Position numbers and translations under genes: made by a program
Source: Hyperoodon ampullatus
Taxonomy: Eukaryota > Chordata > Mammalia > Artiodactyla > Ziphiidae
Reading direction: 5' to 3'
Length of the DNA: 64,000 nucleotides
NCBI GenBank assembly: GCA_949752795.1
Contig: OX457075.1
Coordinates: 6,686,001 to 6,750,000 of the forward strand
Notes under the pieces: model-generated
Seen by the model: the letters and a program-made list of their open reading frames with translations, nothing else
Told to the model about the DNA's origin: nothing
Databases searched by the model: none
In this document: positions 9,932-18,964 of the stretch, in pieces
Numbering within the stretch: the stretch's first letter is position 1
Layout: each line of letters starts with the position of its first letter

Positions 9932-12900
9932 ATGGTAATAGGAACATACATATCGATAATCACTTTGAATGTAAATGGATTAAATGCTCCAACCAAAAAA
10001 CATACACTGGCTGAATGGATACAAAAACAAGACCCTTATAAATGCTGTCTACAAGAGACCCACTTCAGACCTAGGGACACATACAGACTGAAAATGAGGG
10101 GATGGAAAAAGATATTCCATGCAAATGGAAATCACAAGAAAGCTGGAGTAGCAATACTCATATTAGAGTAAATAGGCTTTAAAATAAAGACTGTTACAAG
10201 AGATAAGGAAGGACACTATATAATGATCAAGAGATCAATCCAAGAAGAAAACATAACAATTATAAATATTTATGCACCCAACATAGGAGCACCTCAATAC
10301 ATAAGGCAAATGCTAACAGCCATAAAAGGAGAAATCGACAGTAACACAATAATAGTGGGGGACTTTAACACCCCACTTACACCAGTAGACAGATCATCCA
10401 AATGGAAAATAAATAAGGAAACACAAGCTTTAAATGACACAATAGAACAGAAAGACTTAATTAATTGATATTTTTAGGACATCCCACTCAAAAGAGGAAG
10501 AATACAGTTTCTTCTCAAGTGCACATGGAACGTTCTCCAGTCACATTCTGGGTCACAAATCAAACCTTGGAACATTTAAGAAAATGTAACTCATATAGAG
10601 CATCTCTTCCGAACACAATGCTATGAGATTAGAAATCAATTACAGGATAAAAACCACAAATACATGAGGGCTAAACAGTGTGCTGCTAAATAACCAAAAG
10701 ATCACGGAAGAAATCAAAGAGGAAATCAAAAAATACCTAGAAACAAATGACAATGAAAACACGATGACCCAAAACCTATGGGATACAGCGAAAGCAGTTC
10801 TAAGGGGGAAGTTTATAGCAATACAATCCTACCTCAGGAAACAAGAAACATCTCAAATAAACAACCTAAACTTACACCTAAAGCAATGAGAGAAAGAAGA
10901 ACAAAAAAACCCCAAAGTCAGCAGAAGGAAAGAAATCATAAAGATAAGATCAGAAATAAATAAAAAAGAAGTGAAGGAAACAATAGCAAAGATCAATAAC
11001 TAAAAGCTGGTTCTTTGAGAAAATAAGCAAAATTGATAAACCATTAGCCAGACTCATCAAGAAAAAAGGGAGAAGACTCAAATCAATAGAATTAGAAATG
11101 AAAAAGGAGAAGTAACAACTGACACTGCAGAAATACAAAGGATCATGAGAGATTACTACAAGCAACTATATGCCAATAAAATGGACAACCTGGAAGAAAT
11201 GGACAAATTCTGAGAAAAGCACAACCTTCTGAGACTGAACCAGGAAGAAATAAAAAATATAAATAGACCAATCACAAGCACTGAAAATGAGACTGTGATT
11301 AAAAATCTTCCAACAAACAAAAGCCCAGGACCAGATGGCTTCACAGGCAAATTCTATCAAACATTTAGAGAAGAGCTAACACCTATCCTTCTCAAACTCT
11401 TCCAAAATATAACAGAGGGAGGAACACTCCCCAACTCATTCTACGAGGCCACCATCACCCTGATACCAAAACCAGACAAAGATGTCACAAAAAAGGAAAC
11501 TACAGGCCAATATCACTGATGAACATAGATGGAAAAATCTTCAACAAAATATTGCAAACAGAATCCAACAGCATATTAAAAGGATCATACACCATGATCA
11601 AGTGGGATTTATCCCAGAATGCAAGGATTCTCCAACATACGTAAAACAATCAATGTGATACACAATATCACAAATTAAAGAATAAAAACCATATGATCAC
11701 CTCAACAGATGCAGAAAAAGCTTTTGACAAAATTCAACACCCATTTATGATAAAAACTCTCCAGAGCTTCCCTGGTGGCGCAGTGGTTAAGAATCCGCCT
11801 GCCAATGCAGGGGACACGGGTTCAAGCCCTGGTCTGGGAAGATCCCACATGCCGCAGAGCAACGAAGTCCGTGCACCACAACTACTGAGCCTGCGCTCTA
11901 GAGCCAGCGAGCCACAACTACTGAGCCCGCATGCCACAGCTACTGAGGCCCGCGCACCTAGAGACCGTGCTCTGCAACAAGAGAAGCCACCGCAATGAGA
12001 AGACCACGCACTGCAACAAAGAGTAGCCCCCGCTCGCTGCAACTAGAGAAAGCCCATGCACAGCAAGGAAGACCCATTGCAGCCAAACATAAATAAATAA
12101 ATAAATAAATAAATAAATTTATTTAAAAAAAAAAAAAAACTCTCCAGAAAGTGGGCATAGAGGGAACCTACCTCAACATAATAAAAGCCATATATGACAA
12201 ACCCACAGCCAACATCATTCTCAATGGTGAAAAACTGAAAGCATTTCCCTTAAGATCAGGAACAAGACAAGGTTGCCCACTCTCACCACTGTTATTCAGC
12301 ATAGTGTTGGAAGTCCTAGCCACAGCAATCAGAGAAGAAAAAGAAATAAAAGGAATACAAATTGGGAAAGAAGAAGTAAAACTGTCACTGTCTGCTGATG
12401 ACATGATACTAAACATAGAAAATCCTAAAGATGCCACCAAAAAACTACTCGAACTAATCAATGAATTTGGTAAGGTTGCAGGATACAAAATTAATGCACA
12501 GAAATCTCTTGCATTCCTATACACTAACAACGAAAGATCAGAAAGAGAAATTAAGGAAACAATCCCATTTACCACTGCAACAAAACGAATAAAATACCTA
12601 GGAATAAACCTACCTAAGGAGGCAAAAGACCAGTACTCAGAAAACTATAAAACACTGATGAAAGAAATCAAAGATAACATAAACTGATGGAGAGATACCA
12701 TGCTCCTGGATTGGAAGAATCAATATTGTGAAAATGCCTATACTACCCAAAGCAATCTACAGGTTCAATGAAATCCCTATCAAATTACCAATGACATTTT
12801 TCACAGAACTAGAACAAGAAATTTTACAATTTGTATGGAAACACAAAAGACCCCAAATAGCCAAAGCAATCTTGAGAAAGAAAAACAGAGCTGGAGGAAT

Positions 12901-14104
12901 CAGGCTCCCTGACTTCAGACTATACTACAAAGCTACAGTAATCAAGACAGTATGGTACTGGCACAAAAACAGAAATATAGATCAATGGAACAAGATAGAA
13001 AGCCCAGAGATAAACCCACGCACACATGGTCAGCGTATCTCTGACAAAGGAGGCAAGAATATACAATGGAGAAAAGAGAGCCTCTTCAATAAGTGGTGCT
13101 GGGAAAAATGGACAGCTACATGTAAAAGAATAAAATTAGAACACACCCTAACACCATACCCAAGAATAAACTCAGAATGGATTAAACACCTAAATGTAAG
13201 GCCAGACACTATAAAACTGTTAGAGGAAAACACAGGCAGAACACTCTATGACATAAATCACAGCAAAGGAAATAAAAACCCACCTTTTTGACCCACCTCC
13301 TAGAGTAAGGGAAATAAAAACAAAAATAAACAAATGGAACCTAATGAAATTTGCACAGCAAAGGAAACCATAAACAAGACGAAAAGACAACCCTCAGAAT
13401 GGGAGAAAATATTTGCAAATGAAGCAACTGACAGAGGATTAATCTCCAAAATATACAAGCAGCTCATGCAGCTCCATATCACAAAAACAAACAACCCAGT
13501 CCAAAAATGAGCAGAAGACCTAAATAGACACTTCTCCAAAGGAGACATACAGATGGCCAACAAATGCATGAAAAGAGGCTCAACATCACTAATCATTAGA
13601 GAAATGCAAATCAAAACTACAATGAGGTATCACCTCACACCAGTCAGAATGGCCATCATCAAAAAATCTACAAACAATAAATGCTGGAGAGGGTGTGGAG
13701 AAAAGGGAACACTTCTGCACTTTTGGTGGGAATGTAAATTGATACAGGCACTATGGAGGTTCCTTTAAAAACTAAAAATAGAACTACCATATGACCCAGT
13801 AATCCCACTACTGGGCATATACCCTGAGAAAACTATAATTCAAAAAGACACATGTACCACAATGTTCACTGCAGCTCTATTTACAATAGCCAGGTCATGG
13901 AAGCAACCTAAATGTCCATCAACAGATGACTGGATAAAGAAGATATGGCACATATATACAATGGAATATTACTCAGCCATAAAAGAAACGAATTTGAGTT
14001 ATTTGTAGTGAGGTGGATGGACTTAGAATCTGTCATACAGAGTGAAGTAAGTCAGAAAGAAGAGAAACGAATACCGTATGCTAACATGTATAAATGGAAT
14101 TTTA
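9932..14104 (+). pseudogene. LINE-1 ORF2 remnant (endonuclease and reverse transcriptase)
   Basis: The endonuclease is open from 9,932 to a TAA at 10,169, where a Lys codon was lost. Further open pieces are 10,223-10,468 (IIVGDFNTPL), 11,295-11,519 (KSPGPDGF), 12,151-12,687 ([11 protein letters not shown] and SADDM), 12,728-13,291 and 13,553-13,768 (cysteine motif). The reverse-transcriptase FADD motif reads SADD, removing the conserved aromatic residue. The 370-bp SINE at 11,765 interrupts it. Confidence 0.88.
11765..12134 (+). mobile_element. Long-form CHR SINE nested in LINE-1 ORF2
   Basis: tRNA-like head, then a tandemly organised CACAACTACTGAG-rich body and a (TAAA)n plus A tail. This long subtype differs from the short GC-rich one. 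The 13-bp duplication aaaaactctccag (11,752-11,764 and 12,135-12,147) is exact. It inserted after the LINE-1. Confidence 0.93.
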
Positions 14105-14479
14105 AAAAGCAGTACTAATGAACCTAGTGGCAGGGCAGGAATACAGACGCAGATGTAGAGAACAGACTTGAGGGCACAGGGCAGGGGGAGGGGAAGCTGG
14201 AATTAAGTGAGAGAGTAGCACTGACATATATACACTACCAACTGTAAAATGGATGGCTAGTGGGAAGCTGCTGCAGAGCACAGGTAGATCAGCTCGGTGC
14301 TTTGTGATGACCTAGAGGGGTGGGATAGGGAGGGTGGGAGGGAGACGCAAGAGGCAGGGGATTTGGGGATATATGTACATGTATAGCTGATTCACTTTGT
14401 TATACAGCAGAAACTAACACACCATTGTAAAGCACTGAAACGCCAATGAAGATGTGAAAAAAAAAATGTTAGGAATAAA

Positions 14480-15141
14480 AAGCGCTCAGTGATTTCACAC
14501 GCAATTCCTCCTCCTACAAGCAAATGTAATATGTGAAGAGAAACCAGAAACAATCAGCTCAAGGGACTCAGAGAGCATGATCACAGGCCGTGTGTCAAAC
14601 AGCACTGCTCTCTTGTTGTATCTGAGCAACTAGAAACCCTGGCATTCCCATTAGGGACGTTGAATAAAATTTAAGAATTAAATACATGACAGAACAACGG
14701 ATTGTTGTTGTGGCTTTTTTGTCATCTCTAAGCAGGTCAAGACTAAATTAGCATTTTGGGATGAGACTTAGTTCTTCACATGCAGAAGCAGGGGGTCTTC
14801 AAGGATATACATTACATAGTACAGTTGTCATTTGACATAATTTGGGCTTAGTACCCAGGGCTTTTGTTAAGTACCCAATGAACACAGAAAGCACACTGAA
14901 GAGATGTAAGTAGGTGTTAAGGAAACCCTGACCCCCTCGGCTGGAGGAGCTCACATGCCAAGATGACAAATCCATCGTAGATCTTAAATTTTTCCTAGCC
15001 CTTTACTTAAGACGTAATAATAGAAAAGCATCATACCACAAATCTCTACACAAGAGCGACATCCCAATCTGCATCATGAAATCTGCCAAGATTTTGAAAG
15101 TTAAGAAGAAGCGTGAAGCAGCAAGGGAAGTGGTCACTTAC
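14480..15141. other. HTRA4 intron 5 remainder below exon 5
   Basis: About 660 bp between the LINE-1 and exon 5. The part at 15,060-15,120 reads as a Lys-rich plus-strand peptide, but it runs into the splice region and matches nothing I know. Confidence 0.5.
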
Positions 15142-15174
15142 CAAATTCACCAGAGGCCCCCCAGAATTCCCGTG
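15142..15174 (-). pseudogene. HTRA4: HTRA4 exon 5, 33-bp micro-exon with catalytic Ser
   Basis: Eleven codons, HGNSGGPLVNL, between cttcag and gtaagt. The size and content match the 33-bp exon shared by the HTRA genes. The GNSGG nucleophile motif is intact. The residue before Gly is His where HTRA relatives have Tyr, a single base change (TAC to CAC). Confidence 0.9.
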
Positions 15175-15602
15175 CTGAAGATAGGATTTGAAAAAGCCAT
15201 CAGTGCTTTTCTCCCCGTCATCTATCTATAATTCCCAAAGAGGTTTACCAAAAACAGCCTGCCCTAGTGAGCCCGTTTCCCCAGGGCAGGCAAAATTGGG
15301 CCCCATCATGATCATCTCCGAAGTCGGTACAGGTAAAGAACAACAGCAAGAGGACCACCGCCTCCTACGGCAGCAGTGACCTCTGCGACAGACCCTAGGA
15401 GACCATCCAATATCGTGGATGCCAGTTATCACATCCAACAGGCTGACCTCTAACAGCGTGGCATTCCGTACCTCTCATGAGGATAGACCTGATCTCTGGA
15501 CATCCCCGAAAGGCCAAAGGGAAAAGAAGGCACCCTGAAGTGTTCTTCTCACCGCACTGCCAGTATCTTATGGGCTGAGGACAGCCTACCCCTGTGACTT
15601 AC

Positions 15603-15797
15603 ATTAATTATGGCATCTGTCTGGATATAGTCCATGCCTGAAGCCTTCAGCCCCAGCTCTTTGCCCTCTCGCTGTGTGGTGCTGACAATGCCTGCCGTCC
15701 CTGTGTTCTGCAGAGAAAACAGGCTACCCAAGGCCACCACGAACTCGCCAGCTCGCAGGTCAGATGACTTTCCCAGCAGCAATACAGGAAGTTCAGT
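15603..15797 (-). pseudogene. HTRA4: HTRA4 exon 4, protease core
   Basis: A 195-bp, phase-0 exon, acceptor gtgcag and donor gtaagt. It reads [20 protein letters not shown], then [20 protein letters not shown], to [11 protein letters not shown]. The usual GSPFSLQN has Leu in place of Pro. A CHR SINE lies 50 bp upstream of its acceptor, in intron 3. Confidence 0.93.
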
Positions 15798-15846
15798 CTG
15801 CACGCCGGTGAGGAGGGACCAGATGGACAAATTAAAAATGGAATCA

Positions 15847-16041
15847 GGGCTTCCCTGGTGGCGCAGTGGTTGGGGGTCCGCCTGCCAATGCAGGGGACGT
15901 GCCCCGGTCCGGGAGGATCCCACATGCCGCGGAGCGGCTGGGCCCGTGAGCCATGGCCGCTGAGCCTGCGCGTCCGGAGCCTGTGCTCCGCGGCGGGAGA
16001 GGCCACAGCCGTGAGGGGCCCGCGTACCGCAAAAAAAAAAT
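15847..16041 (+). mobile_element. CHR SINE in HTRA4 intron 3
   Basis: Young GC-rich subtype. Exact 11-bp duplication aaatggaatca at 15,836-15,846 and 16,042-16,052. Only ten A in the tail. Confidence 0.93.
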
Positions 16042-16377
16042 AAATGGAATCAATCAGCATTTGTATAAAATCTATATATGACATGGTCTCCACCATTTCG
16101 GCATTTATAATGCAAGAATCACGCACCCACCTAGCTTCTACAACTGCCTGAGTCTTCCTCCTTACACTCCAACTACCACTAAACTCTCACTTGTTAAGAT
16201 GATAGGGATCATCTCTAAAAATCTAAAATTATTGCTTGTAGAAATTACAATAAGTAAACCGCCAGTGAAGTAACTGATGAACATAAACTGACATTAGCAA
16301 TTTACTTAGCACCATTCCAGCTCAGAAGCTGTTTACAAAGTTAATAAGCCACAAACAGAAAGGAGGTCACCCAAAGC

Positions 16378-16515
16378 AATGCTTCTCCTTATGTGTATAT
16401 GAATCTCCCAGTGATCAGTAGACCTGGGTAGGGTCTGAGTTTCTGTATTTCTAAAAAATTCTCAGATGATGTCAATGTTGCTGGGGTGCAGACCACACTT
16501 CGTATAGCAAGGAAC
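16378..16515 (+). mobile_element. MER5A-like DNA element
   Basis: Resembles the 3' half of MER5A: ctgagtttctgtatttctaa, then gatgtcaatgttgctggggt and accacacttcg. Lies in HTRA4 intron 3. Confidence 0.6.
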
Positions 16516-16831
16516 TCAAAGCACTCCTTAGCAGCTTTGAATCCATTACAATCATTTCCGGTGTTCTGAGACAAGCAGAGAAATAAGTTTCCCAGAAGCA
16601 GCATCTGTTGAAGAAGGAACTGAAGGAGAAAAAAAGACAGCTGGGTAGTTAATAAAAATTGTTACAGACATACAAACAGGCATGGAAGAAAATAAACAAA
16701 AGAAGGCGTGAAGAATAGAAAGAAAGCAAACTAGGAAAAAAAAAAAGTATATGCCAGGGAGAAGAGACATGTGGTGGGGTGGGGAAGAAAATATCAGCAA
16801 GTTGATGAAAATCCTCGAATCGCAGACTCAC

Positions 16832-17036
16832 ATTTGGCTCAGTTTTAATCAGGGCAAGATCCAATTTGTGGTCAATGTCCTTGACAGTGGCTTCATACTG
16901 GACCCTGCTCTGGAGCTCCACCTGGATCTGCTGCTGGTTCGTGAGGACGTGGGCATTGGTAACAATAAGCCTATCCTGAGACACTATGAACCCAGAGCCA
17001 CTGGATGCAGGAATATCCTCACTGCTGAGAGGCGAC
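16832..17036 (-). pseudogene. HTRA4: HTRA4 exon 3, catalytic His and Asp
   Basis: A 205-bp exon, acceptor agacag and donor gtgagt. It contains SSGSGFIVSQDRLIVTNAHV with the catalytic His, then YEATVKDIDHKLDLALIKTE with the catalytic Asp. The frame joins exon 2 in phase and ends in phase 0. Confidence 0.92.
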
Positions 17037-17374
17037 CTGTCTCAGCAAGACAACAGCATTAGCAGAAGGTGGGCAAATCAGGGCATCTGCCATAGTCTGG
17101 AAGCATGGGAACCTGGCATTTATCAAACATTCTTCCACCACAGTTTCCTCAGACATTTTACTTTTCCCTGCCTGTTTTCATTCTCTCCACATGTAGTTAG
17201 ACTGTGTGTTCAATGTCCTGGCCATCTCTTGGGAACAGGACTGAGAGCTGATTCCATCTCTCCTTTTCCAGGAAAAGCAGCACCCCTCTGCTTCAAAGAC
17301 GACTAACCTAATCGTAATACTGGGGGCAAAAGTGGACCTAGTGCCACATTATCCAGCACCCAGGCAGGGAGGGA

Positions 17375-17480
17375 GTCAGAGAAGTCTGGTCCCGGCTTAG
17401 GTTCCACTACTAACTGGCCTTGTGACATAGGACAAGTTTCTCTTGCTCTCTGGGTTTGGGATTCCTTACATGCAAAAGAA
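17375..17480 (+). mobile_element. MIR fragment
   Basis: Matches the MIR core pattern: ccactactaactggccttgt gacataggacaagtttctct, with a damaged tail. In HTRA4 intron 2. Confidence 0.55.
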
Positions 17481-17765
17481 GGGGCCAGGCAAGATCACCA
17501 TCAAGGTGCCTTCTGGCTCTCACCTCTGACCTTGAACTTGTCTGAGAGAGAGGAGTAGCCCAGATTTGGAAGTCAGAATCCTTATGACTCTGCTCTTTGG
17601 CTAAATGACCAACAGGCTATGCAACCTCTTTGAGCCGTTTGATTTCCTCACCGTGGTTTTTACAACTAAATTGTGCTGGGAGAGTGGTTGCGCGGGGCCA
17701 GGAGCAGGGAGGCTCTCGGGAACAGTTAGCCCGGGGAGCTGACGTCCTCCTCCGACCTCCTTTAC

Positions 17766-17865
17766 CCGCGGAACAGCTGTGAGTGGACCACGGACGGGGC
17801 CACCGTCTCCACCACGGCGGCGATGAAGTTGTACTTGCTCCTGAGCCAGCCTGCGCTTCTGGTCC
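17766..17865 (-). pseudogene. HTRA4: HTRA4 exon 2, intact
   Basis: A 100-bp exon with ttgcag acceptor and gtaaag donor, reading GTRSAGWLRSKYNFIAAVVE then TVAPSVVHSQLFR. This is the conserved start of the HtrA protease domain (YNFIAxVVExVAPSVVH). No frame damage. Confidence 0.9.
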
Positions 17866-18255
17866 CTGCAAAGAGATGCTCCATTCTTTGGGCGGGGGTG
17901 GGATGGGGGACGACCCTCGCTGCCTGACCGCATCAGGCATCACCTCTCTCCTCCCTCTCTCTCCGCTTTCCCTCCCCCTCCTCTCTTCGGTCTCCCACTG
18001 TGTATTCACTGCGGTCGCAGGAGACCAGACCTGTCACCCCGATTTGAAAATAACTTAAAAGGGAAGACGGCGGCCACCAGCTATGGGGAGGAAATTGGGG
18101 AGCAACCACATGGGAACCGGTAACCGGACACCTAAGGAGGGAAGAAAACTGGTACCTAGGAGGCGTTGAATCGCTCTGGCGATGCAGCAGGGAGAACCGC
18201 GCGAACGAAACTCGCTCCTAAAGAGGGCGTGGAGAGCGTGCGGCCCCCAGCTCAC

Positions 18256-18653
18256 CTGGGGCTCCACAGTCCCCCTTCGGCACCGCCACGGCCGGGAGCG
18301 CGCTACGGAGGCGCGCGGCGTGGTTCTCGGCGTGGAGCGCGCACAGGCTGGGGTAGGTGCTCCCGTAGCCGCCGCACGCGGCCGTCCCCCGCCGCCGAGG
18401 AGCCGGGGCGTGGGCGGCGCACGGCCGGCCGAGCGCCCCGCCGCAGGCCTCGCCCTCGGCCGCGGCGCAGACGCTGCAGACCCCGCAGCGGTCGAGCCCC
18501 GGGGCCGTCCCCCGCCGAGCAGGGGGGGCAGCGGCGGGCACGGCGGCGCGGCCCTGGCTCTCCTGGCCTAGACTCCGCTCCCCGGCGCCGCGGGCAGCGG
18601 CAGCCACGGCAGGACGGTCTGAGCCCGGCGGGCCGCAGCAGGGCTCTCGTCAT
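18256..18653 (-). pseudogene. HTRA4: HTRA4 exon 1, IGFBP/Kazal region, frame-disrupted
   Basis: An ATG at 18,653-18,651 starts MTRALLRPAGL, matching the HTRA4 N terminus, and CPPCSAG further on lies in the same frame. The recognisable IGFBP part (LDRCGVCSVCAAAEGEACGG) and the Kazal part (STYPSLCALHAENHAARL) lie in a different frame, and the ATG frame runs into a stop at 18,303. No hydrophobic signal peptide survives in the ATG frame; a short LPWLPLPAA run appears in yet another frame. Several IGFBP and Kazal cysteines are missing. The donor after GDCGAP (gtgagc) is intact. GC-rich assembly error is the main alternative. Confidence 0.75.
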
Positions 18654-18958
18654 CCCGCCCCCTTCCTCCTTCCCTCCCACTTTCCCGCGGACTCTCCTCT
18701 GGACCCGCAGCTGCTCTCAGACGAGCAACGCTTTCTCCGGACTGGGGTGCCGCCTCCTTCAGCCCCCGACTTTAAGGGGCAGAACCTGGCAGCCCTCTCC
18801 ACACACAGCCGTTCCCCACCCCGCCCCGCGTCCCGGCCCTTCCCCACCTCGTGAAATTCAGAACACCAAGAACGGGAGCAGACTGACAACTCACCCACCC
18901 ACGGACAGACGATCCGAGTTAGGAAAACACACACCCTATTTCAGTATTTCACATGGTT

Positions 18959-18964
18959 TTTATT
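18959..18964 (-). terminator. PLEKHA2: Candidate PLEKHA2 poly(A) signal
   Basis: Minus-strand AATAAA (plus-strand tttatt) in an AT-rich pocket, about 300 bp before the HTRA4 start codon. Placement rests on the change from AT-rich UTR-like sequence to CpG-rich sequence just beyond. Cleavage is not demonstrated. Confidence 0.5.

Larger units (their letters stand above)
7673..14464 (+). mobile_element. Near-full-length LINE-1, inactive, antisense in HTRA4 intron 5
   Basis: Flanked by a 15-bp duplication: aatgttaggagtaaa (7,658-7,672) and aatgttaggaataaa (14,465-14,479). Layout: GC-rich 5' UTR to about 8,450, T-rich stretch to 8,750, ORF1 (8,986-9,847), ORF2 (9,932 to about 14,100), then a 3' UTR with G-rich tract and short A tail. 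Both ORFs contain stops and frameshifts, so it cannot move itself. Visible ORF2 hallmarks are an endonuclease start (TLNVNGLN, QETH), a reverse-transcriptase motif altered to SADD, and the C-terminal cysteine motif ([13 protein letters not shown]...C). A SINE lies inside ORF2. Confidence 0.95.
2454..18653 (-). pseudogene. HTRA4: HTRA4, decayed secreted HtrA-family serine protease gene
   Basis: HTRA4 in other mammals is a secreted trypsin-like protease with IGFBP, Kazal, protease and PDZ domains, strongly expressed in placenta. All eight homologous exons are traceable in order: 18256-18653, 17766-17865, 16832-17036, 15603-15797, 15142-15174, ~6977-7060, 5904-~6049, 2454-2614. Exons 2-5 are intact, with catalytic His (TNAHV), Asp (KLDLALIK) and Ser (GNSGG) all present. 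Damage is seen in exon 1 (more than one frame needed), exon 6 (short, no GT donor at the expected place), exon 7 (diverged start) and exon 8 (in-frame stop and frame change). A 6.8-kb LINE-1 in intron 5 separates the halves. A truncated product from exons 2-5 cannot be excluded, but without an intact exon 1 it would lack a secretion signal. The position between PLEKHA2 and the TM2D2 side fits the mammalian gene order. Confidence 0.87.
17690..18900 (-). promoter_or_regulatory. HTRA4: CpG island over HTRA4 exon 1 and promoter
   Basis: Dense CpG dinucleotides, highest at 18,290-18,620, spanning exons 1-2 of HTRA4 and its upstream DNA. Sp1-type CCCGCCCCC lies just before the ATG (18,654-18,662), with another GC box near 18,819. 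No TATA box is evident. CpGs persist although the gene is damaged, so the region is either still unmethylated in the germ line or was broken recently. Confidence 0.6.

Noticed and set aside
12151..12687. Reverse-transcriptase open frame as a possible retron or defence gene
   Set aside because: Part of a LINE-1 ORF2 with matching flanking LINE-1 segments and target duplications.
15060..15180. Lys-rich plus-strand peptide (KSAKILKVKKKREAAREV)
   Set aside because: No known protein matches from memory, no splice or start context, and it overlaps HTRA4 exon 5 in antisense.
15847..15920. tRNA gene candidates at SINE heads
   Set aside because: A and B boxes are present because the SINE derives from a tRNA; the cloverleaf is degraded and followed by a SINE body.
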